This document shows positions 8,746 to 18,926 of a DNA stretch of 43,325 nucleotides, piece by piece. The stretch is from Oscillospiraceae bacterium (GTDB lineage: Bacteria > Bacillota > Clostridia > Oscillospirales > Oscillospiraceae): contig JAFYAU010000044.1 of the NCBI GenBank assembly GCA_017540565.1, positions 1 through 43,325 of the forward strand, read 5' to 3'. Below the pieces are notes generated by a model. That model had not been told where the DNA came from, searched no databases, and saw only the letters and a program-made list of their open reading frames with translations. Both the position numbers and the translations under genes were made by a program. How positions within the stretch are numbered: the first letter of the stretch is position 1; each line of letters opens with the position of its first letter.

Positions 8746-9195
8746 ATGAAAATGAAACGAATCATTTCCCTTCTGCTCTGCGTCCTGCTGGCCGCCGCGT
8801 TCTGCGCCGGCTGCTCCTTCTCCTCCGGGAAGGATGAAAAGGCTCCCGACGCTCCCGCGTCCGATACCGCGCCGGCGGACGACGCCGCCGCTCCTTCCCA
8901 GGAGCCGGCCCCGTCCGGTGACGCCGAGTCTGCGGAGAAGCCCGGGGAACCAGCCGGAACGGACTGGCCGGACACCTCCGAGGACACCAGCCTGCCGGAG
9001 ATCGAGATCCCCTTCGAAGAGGACATGGGCGATGAGCTCATCGATCCCGACGAACTGGCCGGCGATTCCCAGAGCTCCGAGCCCTCCGGCACGGAAGATC
9101 CCGGTTTCGTCCCCGAAGAGGATCTGATCACGGACAACCCCGATCTTCAGGTCGACGAGAACGGAGACACCCTCCTTCCCGAGATCGAAGACTGA
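8746..9195 (+). CDS. Small acidic Pro/Glu/Asp-rich lipoprotein
   Basis: This 149-residue protein has a charged N-terminus (MKMKR), a hydrophobic stretch and a lipobox-like ending CAGC, so Cys24 is the likely lipidated residue. The -3 position is Cys rather than Leu, which makes the lipobox atypical. The mature part is low complexity, very rich in Asp, Glu, Pro, Ser and Ala, and probably disordered. No domain is recognised. AGGAGA lies about five bases before ATG 8746. The gene follows the protease by 80 bases on the same strand with no clear terminator between, so the two may share a transcript. The protein could be a surface-tethered companion of the protease, but that is inference from position only. 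Confidence 0.8.
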   Translation: MKMKRIISLLLCVLLAAAFCAGCSFSSGKDEKAPDAPASDTAPADDAAAPSQEPAPSGDAESAEKPGEPAGTDWPDTSEDTSLPEIEIPFEEDMGDELIDPDELAGDSQSSEPSGTEDPGFVPEEDLITDNPDLQVDENGDTLLPEIED

Positions 9196-9221
9196 CGGCA
9201 TATCTGAACAAAGACGGAAAA

Positions 9222-9249
9222 CAGCGCCTGACCGCATGGTCAGGCGCTG
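9222..9249. terminator. Hairpin terminator between convergent genes
   Basis: A perfect 12-bp stem (9222-9233 with 9238-9249, loop GCAT). On the minus strand it is followed by TTTT, so it most clearly terminates the PfkB kinase operon. It may also serve the lipoprotein gene. Confidence 0.75.
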
Positions 9250-9266
9250 CTGCTTTCATATATCTT

Positions 9267-10238
9267 TTACCGCATCCGTCCGCCGGTCCGGAGGACGGCC
9301 GCGACCTCCTCCGGCGAGGGCACGCTCCCCATGCCGCCCGGCCGCATGACGGACAGCGCAGCCGCCGCGTTGGCGTACCGCGCGATGTCCTCCAGTTCCT
9401 CGCGCTCCAGTTCCTCCGGCTTCTTTCCGGTCTTCAGGAAACGGCTGACGGCGGTCCCGCCGAAGATGTCCCCCGCGCCGGTGGTATCCGCCGCCTTCAG
9501 TCCTGCGGGGACCGGCAGGCGCACGGAAGCCCGTGCGTTCGCCGCAAAGCATCCGTCCGCTCCCAGCGTGACGAACACGAGGCGCGCGCCTTCGTTCAGG
9601 AGCCGCTCCGCGCCCTCTTCCGGGCCGGCGTCCCGGAGGAACCGCAGCTCTTCGCCGCTGATCTTCACGATGTCCGCCTGCCCCAGCGCCCATTCCATGG
9701 CCGTTCTGGCGCTCTCCCCGTCCGGCCACAGGGCCGGGCGGTAGTTCGGATCCACACTGACGGCAACTCCCAGCCGTTTCGCCTCCGCGGCGGCCGCTTT
9801 CAGGGCCGACGCCGAAGGCTCGTCCGTCAGGGACAGCGTGCCGAAGTGGAAGACCGCCGAGCGGGCGATCAGGGACATGTCCGTCTCCTCCGGCCGCAGG
9901 CAGGTGTCCGCGCCGGGCTTTCTCGCGAAGCTGAACTCCCGGCTTCCGTCCGGACCCACCGTCACGAACGCGAGCGTCGTGAACACGTCAGGATCCTCGA
10001 TCACTCCGGATACGCGGACGCCCCTGCGCCGCAGCTCCTCCTTCAGCATCCGGCCGAACGCGTCGGCGCCCACCTTGCCGATCATCGCGGCGGGAGTTCC
10101 GTCCGCGGCCGCCGCCGCAAGGAAATTGGCCGGGGCTCCGCCGGGATGCGCGGAGAACACGGGGAAGCCGTCCTCGTTGGTCCCGCAGGCTGTCAGGTCC
10201 GCCAGAAGCTCGCCCATTGCCGTTATACCGGTGCCCAT
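9267..10238 (-). CDS. PfkB-family carbohydrate kinase (fructokinase-like)
   Basis: This 323-residue protein is typical in length for ribokinase/PfkB enzymes. The N-terminal substrate signature GGAPANFLAAAA is at residues 33-44. The C-terminal signature DTTGAGDIFGG is at 251-261, with Asp257 as the expected catalytic base and GAGD as the anion hole. SVDPNYRPALW near residue 160 is usual for the fructokinase subgroup, which makes fructose or a similar ketose the best guess. The exact sugar cannot be read from sequence. It starts only four bases after the stop of the 177-aa gene upstream, with AGGTGAG as ribosome binding site. The two genes are surely cotranscribed and probably translationally coupled. 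Confidence 0.93.
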   Translation of the reverse strand: MGTGITAMGELLADLTACGTNEDGFPVFSAHPGGAPANFLAAAAADGTPAAMIGKVGADAFGRMLKEELRRRGVRVSGVIEDPDVFTTLAFVTVGPDGSREFSFARKPGADTCLRPEETDMSLIARSAVFHFGTLSLTDEPSASALKAAAAEAKRLGVAVSVDPNYRPALWPDGESARTAMEWALGQADIVKISGEELRFLRDAGPEEGAERLLNEGARLVFVTLGADGCFAANARASVRLPVPAGLKAADTTGAGDIFGGTAVSRFLKTGKKPEELEREELEDIARYANAAAALSVMRPGGMGSVPSPEEVAAVLRTGGRMR

Positions 10239-10242
10239 GGTC

Positions 10243-10776
10243 TCACCTGTCCTTTCCGGAAAAACGCGCCAGACGCCTCAGGAGGCGCCTGAAAAACGGA
10301 GCGCGGTCGAACGGGTCTGCCGGCGTGTTCCGGTATTCCGGACGCACGCCGCTCCGGTAGCGGAACATCAGGCGCTGCCGGCGGCTCGCCGTGTCCTCCG
10401 TGGATATATCGATCACGCGGCAGTGGCTGATCAGGTCCTGCCGGCTGAACAGGAACGAGGTGACGTTCCTCCGGTATCCCCGGTATCCCGCGGCCCAGAA
10501 GAACGCGTCCGCGTGATATTCGATCTCATAGGCCATGCACTTTTCCGAGAAGAGGTACGGCCTGCCGTACGCCGTGCGGTACTCCTCCGACAGCGCGTCT
10601 GCCGCCAGGCGGTAGCCCGCGTGCAGCCCCGTGCGCTTCAGCAGAGCGTCCCAGCGCTCCGCCAGGGCCTCCAGCTCGATGGCGAACCCCGTTTCGCTCA
10701 TGTGCACGGACTGCCGCAGGAGGCTGTCCAGCTCCCGCCTGTCCGCCTCCGTGACGGGTCTTTTTCCGGCAGCCAT
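10243..10776 (-). CDS. Conserved-looking protein of unknown function, cotranscribed with the sugar kinase
   Basis: This 177-residue soluble protein has no signal peptide or membrane segment, and I do not recognise it. It is rich in Arg, Tyr and Phe. The first half is helical in character (REL, SLLRQ, ALAERW), and the end is very basic (RRLLRRLARFSGKDR). The middle contains HADAFFWAAGYRGYRR and a beta-like stretch ending RQRLMFRYRSG. The start ATG at 10776 has GGAGG seven bases upstream. The basic C-terminus suggests nucleic-acid or membrane-surface contact, but this is weak. The gene lies between the gdhA terminator and the PfkB kinase, and the four-base gap to the kinase suggests a shared process. 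Confidence 0.75.
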   Translation of the reverse strand: MAAGKRPVTEADRRELDSLLRQSVHMSETGFAIELEALAERWDALLKRTGLHAGYRLAADALSEEYRTAYGRPYLFSEKCMAYEIEYHADAFFWAAGYRGYRRNVTSFLFSRQDLISHCRVIDISTEDTASRRQRLMFRYRSGVRPEYRNTPADPFDRAPFFRRLLRRLARFSGKDR

Positions 10777-10810
10777 TCCGGCACCTCCTCTCCGGGACGT
10801 CCGTCCCCAT

Positions 10811-10844
10811 ACGAAAAGCGGGGGCTTCCGTTCAGAAGCCCCCG
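10811..10844 (-). terminator. Rho-independent terminator of gdhA
   Basis: A perfect 10-bp stem (10819-10828 with 10835-10844, 6-base loop). Read on the minus strand it is followed by CTTTTCG. It separates gdhA from the 177-aa/PfkB operon. Confidence 0.85.
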
Positions 10845-10892
10845 AACTGTATTCCATTGTATCCGCGCGCGGCGGAAAAGGCAATGAAAAGA

Positions 10893-12248
<1,356 letters not shown>

Positions 12249-12288
12249 CTACTTAACCGGCGGAAGGGTCCGCCAAAAAATACGGCTC

Positions 12289-12318
12289 ATTATACACCCG
12301 GAAAAAACGGGAAAGCAA
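12289..12318 (-). promoter_or_regulatory. gdhA promoter
   Basis: On the minus strand TTGCTT (12318-12313) and TATAAT (12294-12289) are separated by 18 bp. The leader contains a GGCGGA/TCCGCC hairpin (12259-12274) upstream of the ribosome binding site. The 170 bases further upstream are AT-rich and hold nothing else I can name. Confidence 0.7.
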
Positions 12319-12447
12319 TACTTTAAAGCAATAAAATTGTGTATTTTTGAAATCTTTATGCATCATGTCCTTCATATTCGGGCGCTTTTCCCGCAAGAAT
12401 CGTCACTATATGCAAGTTCGCCCGTATCCGTCTGCTAATTGCGGAGA

Positions 12448-12470
12448 CGGCGGGCCTCTCCGGCCCGCCG
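12448..12470 (-). terminator. Hairpin downstream of tsaD
   Basis: A 9-bp GC-only stem (12448-12456 with 12462-12470) follows the tsaD stop. It lacks a clear T run, so termination efficiency is uncertain. Confidence 0.45.
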
Positions 12471-12487
12471 TTCCGTTCCCATTGTTT

Positions 12488-13504
12488 TCAGTAGTACAGA
12501 TCGTCGACGTCCATCGTCGCGTAGGCGTTGAGCTCCTGTCCGGCGCGCACGCCGGCCAGATATTCGTAATAGCCCTGGCACCCGATCATCGCCCCGTTGT
12601 CGCCGCACAGCTTCAGCGGAGGCGCGTACAGCCTGACGCCCGCCTCCCGGCAGGCCTTCTCGAAGTCCGCGCGCACCCTGGCGTTCGCGGCCACGCCGCC
12701 CGCAATGGAGACCGTGCCGTACCCGAGCGCCTTCACGGCGTCCATGGTCCTGGGCACCAGCGTGTCGCTGACGGCCTTCTGGAAGGAGGCGGCCAGTCCC
12801 GCCCGGTCGATCGTCTCCCCCTTCTGTTCGGCGTTGTGCACCAGGTTCACGACGGCGGTCTTCAGGCCGGAGAAGGACATGTCGTACGGATGCCCGTCGA
12901 TATGTCCCACGGGCAGGCGGTAGGCGTTCTCGTCCCCGCCGGCCGCGAGCTCCTGCATCGGCTTTCCGCCGGGATACGGAAGCCCGAGCACGCGTGCCGC
13001 CTTGTCGAAGCACTCCCCCGCCGCGTCGTCGCGGGAGCAGCCGAGGATCCGGATGTCCGTATACCCGCGCACGTCGGCGATGATGCTGTTGCCGCCGGAC
13101 ACAATCAGGGCGCAGAAGGGCGGTTCCAGTTCGGGAAACGCGATGTAGTTGGCCGCGATGTGCCCGCGGATGTGGTGCACCGGGATCAGCGGCACGTCCA
13201 GCGCCAGCGCCAGGCCCTTGGCGAAGTTCAGACCGACGAGCAGGGCACCGATCAGGCCGGGCGCGTACGTCACGGCCACGGCGCCGATGTCCTTCCGCCC
13301 GATGCCCGCGTGCTCGAGGGCCGCGTCTGCCAGGCGGCTGATAACTTTTATATGGTTCCGGGACGCGATCTCCGGCACCACGCCGCCGTACAGGGCGTGC
13401 AGGTCCGCCTGGGAGAAGATCTCGTCCGCCAGCACCTCCCTGCCGTCCCGCGTGACGGCGACCGCCGTCTCGTCGCAGGACGATTCCACAGATAAAATGA
13501 TCAT
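12488..13504 (-). CDS. tsaD: tRNA N6-adenosine threonylcarbamoyltransferase TsaD
   Basis: This 338-residue protein matches the family length. It shows SVESSCDETA at residues 5-14, the metal-binding histidines His111 and His115 in HHIRGH, the ASKHA loop VSGGNS near residue 135, and CGDNGAMIG near the C-terminus. It transfers the threonylcarbamoyl group to A37 of ANN-decoding tRNAs, working with TsaB, TsaC and TsaE, none of which is in the window. The start ATG 13504 overlaps the rimI stop in an ATGA, with GGAG eight bases upstream, so translation is probably coupled. An upstream in-frame extension exists but lies in rimI and is not needed. Confidence 0.96.
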   Translation of the reverse strand: MIILSVESSCDETAVAVTRDGREVLADEIFSQADLHALYGGVVPEIASRNHIKVISRLADAALEHAGIGRKDIGAVAVTYAPGLIGALLVGLNFAKGLALALDVPLIPVHHIRGHIAANYIAFPELEPPFCALIVSGGNSIIADVRGYTDIRILGCSRDDAAGECFDKAARVLGLPYPGGKPMQELAAGGDENAYRLPVGHIDGHPYDMSFSGLKTAVVNLVHNAEQKGETIDRAGLAASFQKAVSDTLVPRTMDAVKALGYGTVSIAGGVAANARVRADFEKACREAGVRLYAPPLKLCGDNGAMIGCQGYYEYLAGVRAGQELNAYATMDVDDLYY

Positions 13505-13950
13505 TCCTTCAGCTCCTTCCCGCAGAGGACAGCGTCCTCGACGGGTTCGACGTAATAGTTCTTCCGGACGCCCAACCGGCGCCATCCGGCTTTCCCGTAT
13601 AGTCCGACGGCGGGCGCGTTGGAGACGCGCACCTCGAGAAAGGCCTCCGTCATCCCGTTCTCCCGGGCCCAGGCTTCCGCCCGGCGCAGCAGCGCCAGGG
13701 CCGTCCCGTTCCTTCTCTCCTCCGGGCGTACCGCGATCTGATAAAGCTCCGCCTGGTCTCCGGCCCGGTGCATCAGGCAGAAGCCGGCGAAGCGGCCGCC
13801 GCGCGAGGCGGCCAGCAGCAGCCCGTCAGGATCCTCCCTCTCCGCGGCCAGCGACGCCGCGGTCCAGGGCGGACGGAAGCAGAGCTTCTCCAGCGCGAGG
13901 ATATCCTCCATGTCCGCCGCGCCGGCGGCACGTATCTCGAGTTCCGTCAT
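13501..13950 (-). CDS. rimI: GNAT acetyltransferase, RimI type
   Basis: This 149-residue single GNAT domain has the acetyl-CoA pyrophosphate loop RPEERRNGTALALL near residues 79-92. The C-terminal NAPAVGLYGKAGWRRLG motif is characteristic of RimI. RimI-type enzymes acetylate protein N-termini, classically of ribosomal protein S18. Its place directly before tsaD is a common arrangement in Firmicutes. The start ATG 13950 overlaps the polA stop as ATGA and has GAGG upstream, and its own stop overlaps tsaD the same way. Confidence 0.93.
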   Translation of the reverse strand: MTELEIRAAGAADMEDILALEKLCFRPPWTAASLAAEREDPDGLLLAASRGGRFAGFCLMHRAGDQAELYQIAVRPEERRNGTALALLRRAEAWARENGMTEAFLEVRVSNAPAVGLYGKAGWRRLGVRKNYYVEPVEDAVLCGKELKE

Positions 13951-16571
13951 TTCGCCTCGTACCAGCTCTTTCCCCACTTGGCCTCCACGGGCAGCGGCAC
14001 GGACAGTTCGGCGGCGTTCCTCATCTCTTCGGACAGGATCTCCGCCGTACGCTCCGCCTCGTCCTCGGGGCATTCGACGATCAGCTCGTCGTGCACCTGC
14101 AGGAGGAGCCGCGCGCGCAGGCCGGACTTCTTCAGGGCCCGGTCCACGCGGATCATGGCGATCTTCATCACGTCCGCCGCCGTGCCCTGGATGGGCATGT
14201 TCAGCGCCACGCGTTCCCCGAAGGCCCTCAGGTTCCTGTCGTGGGAGGCAAGTTCCGGCAGCGCCCGCCGCCGGCCGTACAGGCTGGAAACGTAGCCGTC
14301 CTTCTTCGCCTGCTCCACGACCCTCTTCATGTATTCGCGCACGCCGCTGTACTTCTCCAGATAGCTCTCCATGTACGCCCTGGCCTCCGCCACGGAGACG
14401 TGGATGTCCTGCGCCAGGGAGAACGCGGAGATGCCGTACACGATGCCGAAGTTCACGGCCTTGGCGTGGCTTCTCTGCTGCTTCGTCACCTGCTCCAGCG
14501 GGATGCCCAGCACCTGGCTGGCCGTGACCGCGTGGATGTCCTCCCCGTCGATGAAGGCGCGGCGCATGGCCTCGTCCCCGGAGATGTGCGCCAGCAGCCG
14601 CAGCTCGATCTGGCTGTAGTCCGCGTCCACGAGGACGTTCCCCGGTCCGGCGATGAACATCTTCCGCAGCTCTCCGCCCAGTTCCGTCCGGACGGGGATG
14701 TTCTGCAGGTTCGGCTCCACGGAGCTCAGGCGCCCCGTGGCGGTCACCGTCATCTGGAACTTCGTGTGGATCCTTCCGTCGTCCGCGATCACCGCGGACA
14801 GTCCGTCGGCGTACGTGCTCTTGAGCTTCGTATACTGCCGGTATTCCAGCACGGCCGGGATGACGGCATGTCTGTCATACAGCTTTTCCAGCACGTCGGC
14901 GCCGGTGCTGTATCCGGTCTTCGTCTTCTTCGGCGGCGGCAGCAGGAGCTTGTCGAAGAGGATGTGCCCCAGCTGCTTCGGGGAGTTGATGTTGAACCTC
15001 TCCCCGGCCAGGTCGTAGATCAGGTTCTCCAGTTCGGAGATGCGTCCCGCCAGGAGCTCTCCGAAGCGCTTCAGCGCCTCCCGGTCGGCGAGGAAGCCCG
15101 TATGCTCCATCTCCGCCAGAACGGCGCACAGGGGCATCTCGACGTCCCTCAGAAGGCCGTCCAGCCCCTCCTGCTCCAGTTTCTCCCCGAGCACGGGCAC
15201 GAGCTGGTCGACGGCGGCCGCCGTCCGGCGCGCGTCCTCGTCCTCGTCCCGTTCGTCCAGGAGGGACATCTGTCCGTCGGAAGGCGCGCCTAAGGATACG
15301 GGCCTCCCCAGATAGCGGGCGCACAGCCCGTCCAGCGGATACGCGCTGTCCGTGGGGGCCAGCAGATAGGCTGCCAGGGCGCAGTCGAACGACCAGCCCT
15401 CCGCCTCGATGCCGCGTTCCAGCAGCCGGCGGTGCAGGTCCTTGAGCTCATAGCCGTTCTTCCGGATCTCCGGTCCGAACAGGCCGCGCAGCGCCTCTTC
15501 ACAGCCGGGCGTCTCCGGCGAGGCGGTGTACCTGCGGTCCCCGGCGATCACGCACAGGGTCCCTCCGTCCGTCAGGACGGCCGTGACGGTCCCGGCCTTC
15601 CGGGCCTCATCGAGCATGGCCTGCAGATCCTCCGGGCCGCGGCACTCCGTATCCGTATAGGCCTTCTCCTCCGCCCCGGCCCGCGCCACGGCGTCCGCGG
15701 GCGGCTTCAGCCCGAAGCGTTCGGTCAGCTTCGTGAACTCCAGCCTGCGGAAGATCGCGTACAGCGCGTCGTTGTCTGGCTCGCGCACGCGGTTTGCCTC
15801 CGGGTCGAAGTCGATGGGGGCGTCCCGGCGGATCGTGGCCAGGTCGTAGGACATCTCCGCGGACTCCCGGCCGGCCGCCAGCTTCTTCCTCACGCCCTCT
15901 TTGATCTCCGGGGAGTCGATGGCGCCGTACACGCCCTCGAGGCTTCCGTACTTATGCAGGAGGTCCATGGCCGTCTTCTCGCCCACGCCGGGCACGCCCG
16001 GGATGTTGTCCGAGGAGTCGCCCATGAGGGCCTTCAGGTCCACCATGACCGGGGGCGCGAAGCCGTACTCCTGCTCGAAGCGCTCCGTGTCGTACAGGAC
16101 GGTCTCCGTCTGGCCCATGCGCGTCTTCACGTGGCGCACCGACGTGCCGGGGCCGATCAGCTGGAAGCTGTCCTTGTCCCCCGTCACGGCCACGCACTCC
16201 CAGCCGCCGGCCTCGCAGGCTGCGGCGATGGTGCCGATCAGGTCGTCGGCTTCCCAGCCGGCCAGCTCGTACCGAGGCACGTTCATTGCGTCCAGCACTT
16301 CCTTGAGGACCGGCATCTGCGCGGAGAGCTCCTCCGGCATCGCCTTCCTCTGGGCCTTGTAGCCGTCGTATTTCAGATGCCGGAAGGTCGGCTCCTTCCG
16401 GTCGAAGGTCACGCACAGCGCGTCCGGCTTCTCGTCAGCGATCAGCTTCAGATAGATGTTCAAAAAGCCGAAGATCGCGTTGGTCGGCGTGCCGTCGCCG
16501 GCCGTCAGCGCGCGGACGCCGTAAAACGCCCGGTTGACGATGCTGTTGCCGTCGATGACGACCAGTTTCAT
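13947..16571 (-). CDS. polA: DNA polymerase I
   Basis: This 874-residue protein has an N-terminal 5'-3' exonuclease (FEN) domain with VVIDGNSIVNRAFYG at the start, EADDLIGT, and LMGDSSDNIPGVPGVGEKTA near residues 186-205. The central domain lacks the DxE exo-I acid pair expected of proofreading enzymes. It is therefore probably inactive as a 3'-5' exonuclease, as in Bacillus and Thermus Pol I. The C-terminal polymerase domain carries motif A (DADYSQIELRLLAHISGDE), motif B (RSHAKAVNFGIVYGIS) and motif C (LLQVHDELIVE). It acts in Okazaki fragment maturation and repair synthesis. The start ATG 16571 is preceded by GGGAGGG. It follows cysS by 51 bases with no clear terminator. Confidence 0.97.
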   Translation of the reverse strand: MKLVVIDGNSIVNRAFYGVRALTAGDGTPTNAIFGFLNIYLKLIADEKPDALCVTFDRKEPTFRHLKYDGYKAQRKAMPEELSAQMPVLKEVLDAMNVPRYELAGWEADDLIGTIAAACEAGGWECVAVTGDKDSFQLIGPGTSVRHVKTRMGQTETVLYDTERFEQEYGFAPPVMVDLKALMGDSSDNIPGVPGVGEKTAMDLLHKYGSLEGVYGAIDSPEIKEGVRKKLAAGRESAEMSYDLATIRRDAPIDFDPEANRVREPDNDALYAIFRRLEFTKLTERFGLKPPADAVARAGAEEKAYTDTECRGPEDLQAMLDEARKAGTVTAVLTDGGTLCVIAGDRRYTASPETPGCEEALRGLFGPEIRKNGYELKDLHRRLLERGIEAEGWSFDCALAAYLLAPTDSAYPLDGLCARYLGRPVSLGAPSDGQMSLLDERDEDEDARRTAAAVDQLVPVLGEKLEQEGLDGLLRDVEMPLCAVLAEMEHTGFLADREALKRFGELLAGRISELENLIYDLAGERFNINSPKQLGHILFDKLLLPPPKKTKTGYSTGADVLEKLYDRHAVIPAVLEYRQYTKLKSTYADGLSAVIADDGRIHTKFQMTVTATGRLSSVEPNLQNIPVRTELGGELRKMFIAGPGNVLVDADYSQIELRLLAHISGDEAMRRAFIDGEDIHAVTASQVLGIPLEQVTKQQRSHAKAVNFGIVYGISAFSLAQDIHVSVAEARAYMESYLEKYSGVREYMKRVVEQAKKDGYVSSLYGRRRALPELASHDRNLRAFGERVALNMPIQGTAADVMKIAMIRVDRALKKSGLRARLLLQVHDELIVECPEDEAERTAEILSEEMRNAAELSVPLPVEAKWGKSWYEAK

Positions 16572-16622
16572 GTGCGGTCCCTCCCTGCGGATGAATGATT
16601 ATTCAGGATGCTTAAGGGAAGA

Positions 16623-18032
16623 TCAGATCTTCTTCCACTGCACGCCCTGCTTGGTGTCCATGATGGCGATGCCCATGTCCTTCAGCTCGTCGCGGATACG
16701 GTCCGCCTCGGCGTAGTTCTTCTCCTTCTTCGCCTGCGCCCGGGCTTCGATCAGGGCTTCGACCTTCGCGGTCAGGCCGGCGTCGTCGTCCTCGTTCCCG
16801 TAGACGATGCCCACCACGCCGTTGAGCTCCTCCAGCAGATCCAGGGCGGCCTGCGCGACGGCGCGCACGGGCTGCTTCTCCGCCGCCGTGGCGGCGTTGG
16901 CCTCGCGGACGAGCTCGAAGATCACGGCGATCGCGTCGGCCGTGTTGAAATCGTCCTCCATGGCTTCAATGAACCTCTCCCTGTAGCGTGGCAGGCTGTC
17001 CACGAAGGCCTTCTGTTCCCCGTTCAGCTCTCCTTCGGGAGCGTTCTTCGTCAGGAAGCGGAGGTTCTCCATGGCCGTCTCCACGCGCTCCCGCGCGGCC
17101 TTGGCCTGCAGCAGGATCTCACCGGAGTAGTTCAGCGGGCTGCGGTAGTGGCTCATCAGCATGAACATGCGGATCGTGGGATACCCGTAGGCCTCCGCCG
17201 CCTCGCGCACGGTGAAGAAGTTGCCCAGGGACTTGCTCATCTTTTTGTTGTCGATGCTGATGAAGCCGTTGTGCACCCAGTAGCGCACGAACTCGCAGCC
17301 GTTGGCCGCTTCGCTCTGGGCGATCTCGTTCTCATGGTGCGGGAAGGTCAGGTCCTGGCCGCCGCAGTGGATGTCCAGCGTCTTTCCGAGATAGCGCATG
17401 CTCATGGCGCTGCACTCGATGTGCCAGCCGGGACGGCCCCTGCCCCACGGGGACTCCCAGTAGGGCTCGCCGGGCTTGGCGGCCTTCCACAGGGCGAAGT
17501 CCATCGGGTTCTCCTTGACGTCCGCCACGTCGATCCTGGCGCCGGCCTGCAGTTCCTCCAGGGGCTGGTGGGACAGCTTGCCGTAGTCCGCGAACTTCAG
17601 CGTGCGGTAGTACACGTCGCCGTTCACCTCGTAGGCATACCCCTTCTCGATCAGGGTGGAGACGATGTCGATGATCCCCTGGATGTTCTCGGTGGCCCGG
17701 GGATGCACCGTGGCCTCGCGGACGCCCAGCCCGTGCGCGTCGGTGTAATACTCCCTGATGTACTTCTCCGCGACCTCGGCGCTGGAGATGCCCTCCTCGT
17801 TGGCGCGGTTGATGATCTTGTCGTCCACGTCGGTGAAGTTCTGCACGAAGGTCACGTCGTAGCCGCGGTACTCCAGATAGCGGCGAAGCACGTCGAACAT
17901 GATGATGGGACGGGCGTTGCCCACGTGGATGTAGTTGTACACGGTGGGGCCGCAGGCGTACATCTTCACCTTCCCCTCCTCCAGGGGCACGAACTCCTCC
18001 TTGCGCATGGTCATGGTGTTGAATAGTTTCAT
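16623..18032 (-). CDS. cysS: Cysteinyl-tRNA synthetase
   Basis: This 469-residue class I synthetase carries the HIGH-type motif HVGN at residues 36-39 and KMSKS at 264-268. The zinc ligands of CysRS are present (Cys27, Cys207 in GWHIECSAM, His232 and Glu236 in HHENE). It charges tRNA-Cys. The start overlaps the cysE stop as ATGA, with GGAGG about ten bases upstream inside cysE. The pair is controlled by the cysteine T-box upstream of cysE. Confidence 0.98.
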   Translation of the reverse strand: MKLFNTMTMRKEEFVPLEEGKVKMYACGPTVYNYIHVGNARPIIMFDVLRRYLEYRGYDVTFVQNFTDVDDKIINRANEEGISSAEVAEKYIREYYTDAHGLGVREATVHPRATENIQGIIDIVSTLIEKGYAYEVNGDVYYRTLKFADYGKLSHQPLEELQAGARIDVADVKENPMDFALWKAAKPGEPYWESPWGRGRPGWHIECSAMSMRYLGKTLDIHCGGQDLTFPHHENEIAQSEAANGCEFVRYWVHNGFISIDNKKMSKSLGNFFTVREAAEAYGYPTIRMFMLMSHYRSPLNYSGEILLQAKAARERVETAMENLRFLTKNAPEGELNGEQKAFVDSLPRYRERFIEAMEDDFNTADAIAVIFELVREANAATAAEKQPVRAVAQAALDLLEELNGVVGIVYGNEDDDAGLTAKVEALIEARAQAKKEKNYAEADRIRDELKDMGIAIMDTKQGVQWKKI

Positions 18033-18667
18033 TTCTGCATTTCCTCCATAGCTTTTTCCAGAAGACTCAGCTGTTCCTTCACAGCCGTCAGTTCGATCTT
18101 GACGGGGTCGAGGACGTGGATCTGGTCCACGTTCGACGTGTAGTCCACGCGCTCCCCGGCCACGCGCACGACGCGCGCCGGGACGCCCACGGCGGTGCTG
18201 TCCGGCGGGATCTCGCTCAGCACGACGGCGTTGGCCGCCACGCGGGCGTTGTCCCCGACGGTGAACGGGCCCAGGATCTTGGCGCCGCAGCCGACCATCA
18301 CGTTGTTCCCCAGCGTGGGATGGCGCTTGCCCTTGTCCTTGCCGGTGCCGCCCAGGGTCACCCCCTGATACAGCAGCACGTCGTCCCCGATGACCGTCGT
18401 CTCTCCGATCACGATGCCCATGCCGTGGTCGATCACCAGCCGCCGCCCGATCGTGGCGCCCGGGTGGATCTCGATGCCCGTGAAATGACGGCTCCACTGG
18501 GACACGCACCGGGCCAGGAACAGGAGCTTTCTCTTGTACAGCCAGTGGGCGACGCGGTGGTAGATCAGGGCGTGGAGCCCCGGATACAGCAGGAAGATCT
18601 CCAGCGACGAACGCGCCGCCGGGTCGCGGGCCTTGTACGCCCGTATGGTCTCGCCGAGTCGTGTCAT
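18029..18667 (-). CDS. cysE: Serine O-acetyltransferase
   Basis: This 212-residue short CysE form has an N-terminal helical part ([17 protein letters not shown]) followed by a left-handed beta helix of hexapeptide repeats. [12 protein letters not shown] holds one active-site histidine, and [21 protein letters not shown] holds the second. It makes O-acetylserine from serine and acetyl-CoA, the precursor for cysteine. The C-terminal 30 residues form a predicted amphipathic helix. The start ATG 18667 lies seven bases after GGAGG. It is the first gene of the T-box operon. Confidence 0.95.
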   Translation of the reverse strand: MTRLGETIRAYKARDPAARSSLEIFLLYPGLHALIYHRVAHWLYKRKLLFLARCVSQWSRHFTGIEIHPGATIGRRLVIDHGMGIVIGETTVIGDDVLLYQGVTLGGTGKDKGKRHPTLGNNVMVGCGAKILGPFTVGDNARVAANAVVLSEIPPDSTAVGVPARVVRVAGERVDYTSNVDQIHVLDPVKIELTAVKEQLSLLEKAMEEMQK

Positions 18668-18694
18668 GTCCCGACCTCCGTAGCAAAAAGATAA

Positions 18695-18897
18695 AGCCGC
18701 CTCTGTCCAAGAGGCGGCTGTCGCGGTTCCACTCTTTCTTATCACTCGATGGCAGATAACGCCGCCAGGCGCGGGGCATTGCCCCCGATGCTCCCGGGCG
18801 CACGTTCGCGGATCCGCTGCAGGAGGCGCTTTCAGCCGGTGACGCCCGTTCTCTTTTGCCTCGGTGGTCCGCTACTCTTCCCGTTCGTAGCTTTATT
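18695..18897 (-). promoter_or_regulatory. T-box leader, cysteine specific, controlling cysE-cysS
   Basis: On the minus strand the leader shows AGTAG and AGAGA stem I signatures. The 3' side of the specifier loop reads GAACGTGCG, with specifier TGC (Cys) at 18802-18800, followed by GGAGC. The T-box sequence GTGGAACCGCG at about 18732-18722 pairs as antiterminator. The terminator has a 10-bp stem (18719-18710 with 18704-18695) and a T-rich tail ending near 18686. Uncharged tRNA-Cys should promote readthrough into cysE and cysS. Confidence 0.93.
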
Positions 18898-18926
18898 ATT
18901 CTATCATCATCACGGGGCCGCGTCAA
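18898..18926 (-). promoter_or_regulatory. Promoter of the cysE T-box operon
   Basis: TTGACG (18926-18921) and TAGAAT (18903-18898) on the minus strand are 17 bp apart. The -35 side lies inside the last codons of the SRAP gene. Confidence 0.8.

Noticed and set aside
13947..16571. polA considered as a proofreading-defective mutant
   Set aside because: Loss of the 3'-5' exonuclease acids is normal for many Gram-positive and thermophilic DNA polymerase I enzymes.
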